NCBI GenBank assembly: GCA_035610835.1
Contig: CM069441.1
Coordinates: 82,507,848 to 82,571,847 of the forward strand
Source of the DNA: Ophiura sarsii
Taxonomy: Eukaryota; Echinodermata; Ophiuroidea; Amphilepidida; Ophiuridae
Direction of reading: 5' to 3'
Length of the DNA stretch: 64,000 bases
Of this stretch, positions 56,992 through 64,000 are shown in pieces; the stretch's first letter is position 1, and every line of letters begins with the position of its first letter. The translations under genes were made by a program, and so were the position numbers. The notes beneath the pieces were generated by a model. The model had not been told where the DNA came from. It saw nothing but the letters and a program-made list of their open reading frames with translations, and did not search any database.

Positions 56992-59558
56992 TATACAACA
57001 CCCCTAGGGTGGACGACCTAAAAAATCGGGTGCACAAAGGCGGGAAATGGGGGATGGTCAAAGTTCAGGGGGTCAGATTTCGTAAAATTTGAGCAAACCA
57101 TATCATGTTTGATATCAAATGAAAGCAAATTTGATGTTGAACGTGTTATATTGTAATAGTTTTTTGGTAAAACAATTCCTTTTCATAATATAACAAAAAG
57201 AATGAATGTATGTAACTTGTGTACTGTGTACATGGTGTGTGTGAAACTCATGAAGAGAAAAGAGAGCCATTGCCAGCTATACTGTATAAATGCCTGGTTG
57301 ACGATGTCGTCAGTCAACCTATTCTCATTCTCCTAAGCAAACCCGGCAATTAAATCCAGCGCTATCTCTGTAGCCATGACCTTTTCCCAGTAAAGTATGG
57401 GTAGCTTTTTATGTCCCTACCAATAATGCTATGGACGAAAGGGAGTGCATGGCATAGTTCATTATCAAGCTTATTACTACTAGCCTTCTCATGTATCGGT
57501 AGATAGCTATCTTGTCGGGTTCTGATCCACATCTCTTGAAGATTTAAACGCGTAATATATGCTGAGAACTATAACATCAGTGTCATTTGCTTGCACGACA
57601 ATGCGTTTCACATCATCATTTGAGTGGCATGGCATGCAATATCATGCGTGTGTCTACTTCTTTCGGTTTGACTCTAAATCTGGTACATCAGTGATACAAC
57701 CATTTGAAAGTAACACACTCTTCTTTGCATCATTGAATCCATCTACCTGCCAAGTATAATTTTACGGTTCCAAGCTGTGGATTCTTCTGCTCATCATGCT
57801 CATTGGCTAGCCAATGTTCATATAAGTATTTGAGCAGTGCGGCTTTATTTTCTGATACCTTAAAGAATGTCTTCGGTTCAGGGGTTCTGTAATTGTCATT
57901 GACATCATACATCTTTTTGGTTTAAGATTACCAGTTATGGATGCCCTATGATCTCGTTCAGATCTTTTCAGGCTGTTGCTAATATACCTGTCGGCCGAAA
58001 AGTGAATGACTTTTGTGTCTGATGGCACATCAAGCAATATCTGTTCTTGATGCCGCTTCGCTACTTCAGGCAAAAGAACATCTTTCTTGAAAGACCATCT
58101 TCGCAGGCAATACATCCCATCAGTGATAAGAGCGGTTGTCAATTATAAGTGCAGTTCTGATACATCTGATACTCCGCCGGTGTCATCTTTCAGTGCCTTT
58201 ACAAGTGTAGCCTTTGATCCAGTAGCTCTCATATTGCCATATTCTCATCAAATAATGATGGAGGTGGATCTGCAGATTTATGTCTGCCTATTAAATCTAT
58301 GATATCAACATCAACACCACTAGCCATATCCTGGTTCATCCTCATAAGAGACTACTACTTCAACACTCTTTCCTTTCGTTTTCTGTGATGCAGCAGATGT
58401 CTGTATTTTTTGTTGTTCTGTGTGTGAAATGTACGAGGTCTTCTAGTCGTTGCCTGCTATTGCTTGTTCCGATGCCTTTCTGCCAGTTGTGTTTTCACTT
58501 TTTTATCTGCTATCTGTCCAATTGAGATGTTCACTAGTTGGGGCTTTTGCAATATGAATGGATTGCTCCACTGATTATTGCCTTCAGTAGCATCTGTGAT
58601 ATGTAAGACAAGATAGGTCACTTGTGCTTTACCAGATTCATGGTGTGGGTTCTGTGGTTCATGCCTAGCATGGATTTAAGCTGAAATGATGCAGCTGCTG
58701 TTAAGGGTTTAGTGTACACCCATTTTGTCCGGGCTGATTCATTCATCATGTTCATGGTGATACCATCTAAACCGCTAGACTCTTTCGCATCTGCAATATA
58801 TGTCTGCTCCAATAACATGTCAGAGGGGAAACAGCATTCGCAACAAAGTTTCCCTGAAGAAAAAAAGTTGGTGGACACTATCAGCTACAGTTTCCAGTTG
58901 CTTCATCTCATACAAATATTGTTGTAGCAATTGCTGGCCATATTTGTAATGTCCTGCACCAGTTAGGTAGGGAAGCACGTTTGCAGATTCACACAAATGT
59001 TGATACCAGTCTCCTTTTCTCTCATAGCAGATGAATTTCAGTAGTATATCACACGTCTTAATAGATATATCAGTCAGAAAGTTGCTGCTGGCTTCTCGGA
59101 TAGCTGAACTTGAAACTCATCAAGGCGACTTTGTGAAACATACAGTTTCAAATCGTCTCCAATCGCTTATCTCTAAGTGTTGGACAGAATGGGGAGAGAC
59201 TAAGTTTTTGAAACTTAGTCTCTCCCCTAATTACTACACAACACTATAAGATGTGGTTAGAAGGTTGATATGTATATTATAAACAAATCGCAACACTAGT
59301 ATGAACCAAATAAGTGAGCCAACAATTACACTATAGTAACGTTGCTGCTGAGCGCAGTGAAAAGGATGTTGAATACACTTTCAGAGGAATTCTGTGTCCA
59401 ACATTCAATTTTAGGTCATAAGATGAAAACGAATTGTTTTACAAATATATAAATGTCACAAATTTTACCGAATCTGACCCCCCCCGAACTTTGACCCCTC
59501 TGTTTCCCGCCTTTGTGCACCTGATATTTTAGGTTGTCCACCCTAGGAATGTTGTATA
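56992..59558 (-). mobile_element. ~2.6 kb DNA element with inverted termini and decayed protein
   Basis: The left end (TATACAACACCCCTAGGGTG at 56993) and the right end (complement of ...CCACCCTAGGAATGTTGTAT, ending 59558) are inverted, with pairing that continues for about 100 bp (GGTGCACAAAGGCGGGAAA, GGTCAAAGTTC, GGTCAGATT). Inside, - strand frames read FICYERKGDWYQHLCESA, LLEQTYIADAKESSGLDGIT, ARTKWVYTKPLTAA, DGMYCLRRWSFKKDV and FFKVSENKAALLKYLYEH. These blocks recur in a large uncharacterised ORF I recall from many invertebrate genomes, probably transposon-encoded. A + strand scrap (ERSEKDVEYTFRGILCPTFN, 59337-59411) and many frameshifts show decay and rearrangement. Confidence 0.65.
59191..59227. 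repeat. Perfect 17-bp hairpin, 3-nt loop
   Basis: GGGGAGAGACTAAGTTT, loop TTG, then the exact complement. There is no T-run after it on either strand, and the setting is eukaryotic, so it is not a bacterial-type terminator. It lies inside the decayed element. Confidence 0.9.
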
Positions 59559-61597
59559 GGTCCTAATGGTTATCTGCATACCCACCAACCTTTTAGTTTA
59601 CAGCACGGGGGTACAGGGGGTTAAGCTGGGTACACTGGGGTGTATACATGTCCGGGTGATCGCACGAACTAGAACGTCACACACGGGTTGCATGTGTTAT
59701 AGCATATTCTACATTCACTATCAATGCTTCGCAATACAACTTCTGGTTTGTAAATACCGTATTACTATTGGCCGGAACGTATTTGACTATTGACCGGGTT
59801 CACTAAAACGGCTTTAGGGTGCACTACACTAAATGGGGTTTCCCTACCCTTAAGGACGGTGTTTAAAATTAAAATCGGAAAGTATGAATCACAAATTCCT
59901 CAATTAAAAGACTTGACAGTAATACCATTGCGTACATGCCTATGATTTTTGATTAATTATGATTAATGGGACATCACCTACATGAACCGTGACTATAAAC
60001 TGTGAATATCATCTAGGTAAATTTTTGAGATCTTTCAAATTTGTGCTTTTTACTGGAAACATTGGCGATTACGGCGACATTTCCAAGCTCGTCAGAGAGG
60101 TAGTCAACTCCATGGGCATATTTTGGAAAATCGAGCAGGTTTACCTATATTTTTCACTTTTTGGTGGGGAAATGTGATCATCTTTAAGAAAAAATCACTC
60201 TACATAGGGTCCAATTTCGCAATTTAGTGGACTAAAACAGAGTTTTATATCAGTGTTTTTGTACATATCCCTATGGAGCTCCATTTAGTGGTGGTGTGAC
60301 CCCATAAAGCATACCTACCGTCTGACCGTCGTGATCTAGAAATATCGTAGTTCGATCACAATCCATTATACAGTTCACATAGCACATACGGGCGTAAAAC
60401 ACAATTAAATCACAAGACGCGTTACGAGTTGAGTATCGCGTGAGCGCTATCGTGATTTTGTTTGGTCGAAGGGATATTGAATCAGACTATAATATAAGGC
60501 GGGTACTTCAAACTGACGCTAAACACTCGGCGTCTCTAGGCGATATTTTTTTTGCGGTTTGAATGATCACCGGAAATCCAGATTCTTTTAAAATTTGCTG
60601 TCGGAAATCCGAGAATTTTCAGAAATTAAAAATGACCCCCCCCCCCCCCTATACTGGGTGTGCACATATTATCTGGAATTCTTCATAGCACCGTCGTATA
60701 ATATAATGATACCTAAACGGCTTTTCTGTCAATTGGACTCAATTTATTCGTCGTCTGGTGTGCTCTTAATACTACGACAGTGTAGTGTCGTAATGTGAGG
60801 TATTGTGACTATACCGTAAAGGCAGCTCTTAATCAATATTGCATTAGAAACGCTCACAATATTTGAAAACCAAAAATCGTTGGGAAAATAAATAAATTGC
60901 GTGTTGTCTCTCCATATTATGCAATGGGAATAATATAATTGCGTAAATGAAGCTAAATCAAACCCGCTCTGTTTTATAAATGCAACTATGCGGCAATCGT
61001 CTGCAGACGACAGTTCCACAATTTCACAAAATGTTTCAAAAATGTCAGAATTATTGAATGTCATCACCATATTTGGAATCACCATAAGAAATGCATTACA
61101 ATATATAAGTACAAACATGCCTAGTAGGTTAGTATTGATTTAGTAATTATTGGGATGGACTTTGAAATTTGGGAAAGGTCTCTGAAAAATCTGTTTTACA
61201 TGGTAAACTAATAACCGCATGGATTCCCGGAGCGTTAACTAACTATCCCCGTTCCATCATGCGTATTTTATTATATTTGTATAAATCGAGACGGAAATGC
61301 TGCTCAAACTAATTATTTCTGGTTTAATAAAGCATATGACATGCTAGTCAGAGTTAATTACTCGGGCGTGTTACCACTTAATAATATTACGCTCATATCT
61401 TAGGTGAGTTCTTTTCCAGTTACCTCCGCTTTGCGCTATTATGTTTACTTCCGATACGGTCTAGCCACGGTAGACGAGGATATTGTAACAAACCAATCGA
61501 ATGGTAAACGAATACGACCTTTTTCCCCTTGTAGCAGTCATTTCAAATTTTCAATTTTAAAACATAAATCCCTTTTTTGCACCTAATTCACAACAAT
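59559..61597. repeat. Duplicated block D6, copy 2, upstream of TMEM26-2
   Basis: From 59755 the sequence matches 20325 onward, with an extra ~500 bp at 59810-60310 and a short poly-C at 60637-60648. No gene is seen in it. Confidence 0.7.
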
Positions 61598-64000
61598 ATG
61601 TGCAAAACATTGGCGTTGTGTTGTATCGCTACGGTGAAGGGGATATCAGTTCGAACCCTGTACGCAATCCACGCGACTCTGTGCTTATGGAGAGTCCTGG
61701 GTGTGGCGATGGGATCAGGTATCATAATCCCCGTAATATTTGGTGAGCTACACGCAGGGTTCTTCGTCGCGGGCATTCTTGGAGTGTACCTATTTCTAAC
61801 GGGTACCGAGTGTATCGTCACAATGATCGTAAAACGTGGAGGAGAATGGAAATGGTAAGTTTGATTTAGGCGACGAAAAAAACCCTCTTCTGTTTTTCAA
61901 ATTATTTAAAAAAATAGAATATTTTGAAAGTATTCTAACATTTCAATATTTGTTGTTGAAAATTCACCATTCTTTTCTTCAACTTATCGGAAGATTGATA
62001 GATGTTTTAACATAACAATTTACGGGTCAGTGTATATTGCTTGCTTTGTATATATTGCATCAAATGTCTGTTACTCCATCCGGATAATGTCAGTCTAGAA
62101 ATGATTTTATTGAGATGCAGTGTCACAATTTTTTATAACACATTGTATATGGATCACTATTTTGATTTACTCTATGACATTAATTATGATAAACAAAATA
62201 CCGAAACACGTTATTTCTTGTTCCCTATTCAGGTTTTATCCTTCCGTGTTTCTTTACCTTCTGGTGGTGCTACCATCTATTTGGGTTTTGGAATGGCAGA
62301 TGTTCTACCAAAGAAATGAACATAAAAGGAACAATTCCATTGACACCTGTGAACTAAACGATTTTGAGGGTATCTTGGACGACAAGCTGATGCTACCTGG
62401 ACTTCCTGATGGTGTAAGGAACCTTTAATTATTCTTTTACCAAAATGGTTACGTAAATCAAACCATATGAGATCCGATTATCACTATGTTAACTGGATCA
62501 CGCTGTTGAGTACTCAGTGGCGTATCCAGGGGACCCAGCAGGCCATGCCCCTCATTGACAAAAGAGTTTAAAACAAAGGTGGAAGAGGAGGAAGGAGGAG
62601 AAGAAGGCGGAGAAGAAGGAGGAGAAGAAGGTAGAAGAGGAGAAGAAGGAGGAAGAGGAGAAGGAGGAAGAGGAGAAGTAGGAAGAGGAGAAGGAGGAAG
62701 AGGAGAAGGAGGAAGAGGAGGAGGAGGAAGAGGAGAAGAAGGAGGAAGAGGAGAAGAAGGAGGAAGAGGAGAAGAAGGTGGAAGAGGAGAAGTAGGAGGA
62801 AGAGGAGAAGAAGGAGGAAGAGGAGAAGAAGGAGGAAGAGGAGAAGAAGGAGGAAGAGGAGAAGAAGGAGGAAGAGAAGAAGAAGAGGGAAGAGGAGAAG
62901 AAGGAGGAAGAGGAGAAGAAGTAGGAAGAGGAGAAGAAGGAGGAAGAGGAGAAGAAGGAGGAAGAGGATAAGAAGGAGGAATAGGATAAGAAGGAGGAAG
63001 GATAGTGGCATTTCCGGCGAAAATGGTGGTGGGGGCGTTACGAGTCACGTCCCCGTAATGTTAATGTGGGGACGTTAAAAACGATCGAAATGATCGCTAC
63101 ATGAATGTTACACCAAAAGTGCGTTATCCAGGGGGTTATATAATTTATATTTGTATTACATTTTGTTCACAGCCGTCAATCAATGCAATTGCGTTGTATT
63201 TAATTTCTATATTTGCGTAAGCTGTCTTAATTTTTTATGTCAAATTGACTCAGACTAGCCTAACTTGAATTTCGTGTATTATCTTCAATCTCGCGAGAGA
63301 AAGTAAATATCCGAGTCAGAACATGCTTAACCTTTTACTCCCGAGCCCTTTATGATGATTCGACGTTGTATACAATGATATTTAAAATACATGTTTTTTC
63401 CCTCGACAGAATTGGACGACCAAGACATATGGCATGACGGCGCCCGATTGGTCACTGGCACTTCAGCAGATAATGCTCTTCGTGCTCATTGTCGGCAGGT
63501 GGATGAGTCCCAAAGGCGACATTTCACGAGATCAACTCTCCCAACTGTTGCTGGTGTACATCGGTATGGCAGCCGATATACTGGAATACGTCACGGAAGG
63601 ACTGTTGAATCCCGTGGTGATGTGCAATTCTCGGCATGTTATGCTGGTGCTAGTCGTGTGGTCTTGGAGCCTGCTACAGTTTACGTTAAGTCTGACGGCA
63701 ACAATAAATACTGATCCTAATAAGAAGCGGTCTTCAAAGAAGATGATAAGAAGGAGAGAGAAGAAGAGTAGTTTAATTGTCGAGAAGATAAAAACCTTAA
63801 AACCAAATGGATGTTTATGTTTAGAAACCGAGATCTGGTCTATAATGGTGACAACCTTTATGCAGGATGGGCCTTTTCTGGCCACACGACTTTTCTTCAT
63901 GGTAGTACACGGATCGATCAATCAATCCAGTATATTCTTCACGTGCAAGAATGCTCTCCTGTTGCTGATCCAAACCTACAGAGTGATTATCATCATTTCC
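61598..64000 (+). CDS. TMEM26-family membrane protein, copy 2 (3'-partial)
   Basis: Exons 61598-61854 and 62233-62413, and a third from 63410 to the window edge, are the same length and phase as in copy 1, giving 343 residues to the edge. All membrane segments up to [14 protein letters not shown] are present. Differences from copy 1 are few in exon 3 (such as TKTYG for TNTYG and GLLNP for GLMNP) and more frequent in exon 1 (such as GELHAGFF for GELPAEFF). No stop or frameshift is seen, so it appears functional. The long acidic tail, if kept, lies beyond the window. Intron 2 holds a purine array in place of the poly-G tract and tandem repeat of copy 1. Confidence 0.9.
62578..62995. repeat. Purine-only GGAAGAGGAGAAGAA array in TMEM26-2 intron 2
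   Basis: About 420 nt almost entirely A and G on the + strand, with a 15-nt theme (GGAAGAGGAGAAGAA) and 12-nt variants. TMEM26-1 has only about 75 nt of related sequence at 22685-22760. The array yields artificial Gly/Glu and Pro/Ser frames and could adopt a triplex (H-DNA) form. Confidence 0.92.

Noticed and set aside
62458..63048. Pro/Ser-rich, Leu-rich and Gly/Glu-rich long ORFs
   Set aside because: All are readings of one purine-only array within a TMEM26 intron.

Overview
This is an animal nuclear genome window. It has spliceosomal GT-AG introns of about 0.2 to 4.3 kb, AT-rich non-coding DNA, several LINE and DNA-transposon families, a tRNA-derived SINE, and genes with metazoan domains (LDL-receptor YWTD propeller, group A SRCR, TMEM26, gamma-butyrobetaine dioxygenase). 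The gene content and mobile elements suggest a marine invertebrate, possibly an echinoderm or other invertebrate deuterostome. That placement is inference, because no species-specific marker is present.

The window is built from two tandem copies of one segment. Unit 1 is roughly 1.45-26 kb and unit 2 roughly 28.4 kb to the right edge. Matching blocks occur in nearly the same order: 1451-4470 with 28385-32030; 13610-16760 with 40165-43065; 18845-19900 with pieces of 43590-46860; 20325-24900+ with 59755-64000. Each unit carries, on the + strand, a single-pass receptor followed by a TMEM26-family multi-pass membrane protein.

The two receptors share the same Ser/Thr-rich stalk exon, transmembrane exon and tyrosine-rich cytoplasmic tail exon. 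Their ectodomains are unrelated. Receptor 1 (5185-16128) has a signal peptide and about 268 residues of LDLR class B (YWTD) repeats, enough for one six-bladed propeller. Receptor 2 (32489-43014, 5' end not found) has two group A SRCR domains, each split over two exons. The boundaries of the swapped modules are all phase 1. The tails carry ITIM-like and other YxxL/YxN motifs. Receptor 1's tail is cut short by a local rearrangement, and a 507-bp insertion with a nested MITE separates off its ancestral C-terminus. This ectodomain exchange on a common signalling stem is the most interesting feature of the window.

Between the halves of unit 2, on the - strand, lies a complete five-exon gamma-butyrobetaine dioxygenase gene (50247-54931) that has no counterpart in unit 1. 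A decayed copy of its last exon lies beside it.

Mobile and repetitive DNA includes three full copies and one truncated copy of a ~1.85 kb non-coding DNA element whose termini and interior repeat a GGGGCAACTGG motif, a dead mariner, remnants of at least six LINEs (one still has an open RT segment with YADD), a Penelope-like 3' end, a ~2.6 kb element with terminal inverted repeats and a decayed protein, foldback elements, long hairpins, an interstitial telomere-like array, a 27-bp minisatellite and a purine-only tract in a TMEM26 intron. All exon boundaries were read by eye from splice signals, reading-frame phase and protein similarity recalled from the families; no alignment or transcript was available.
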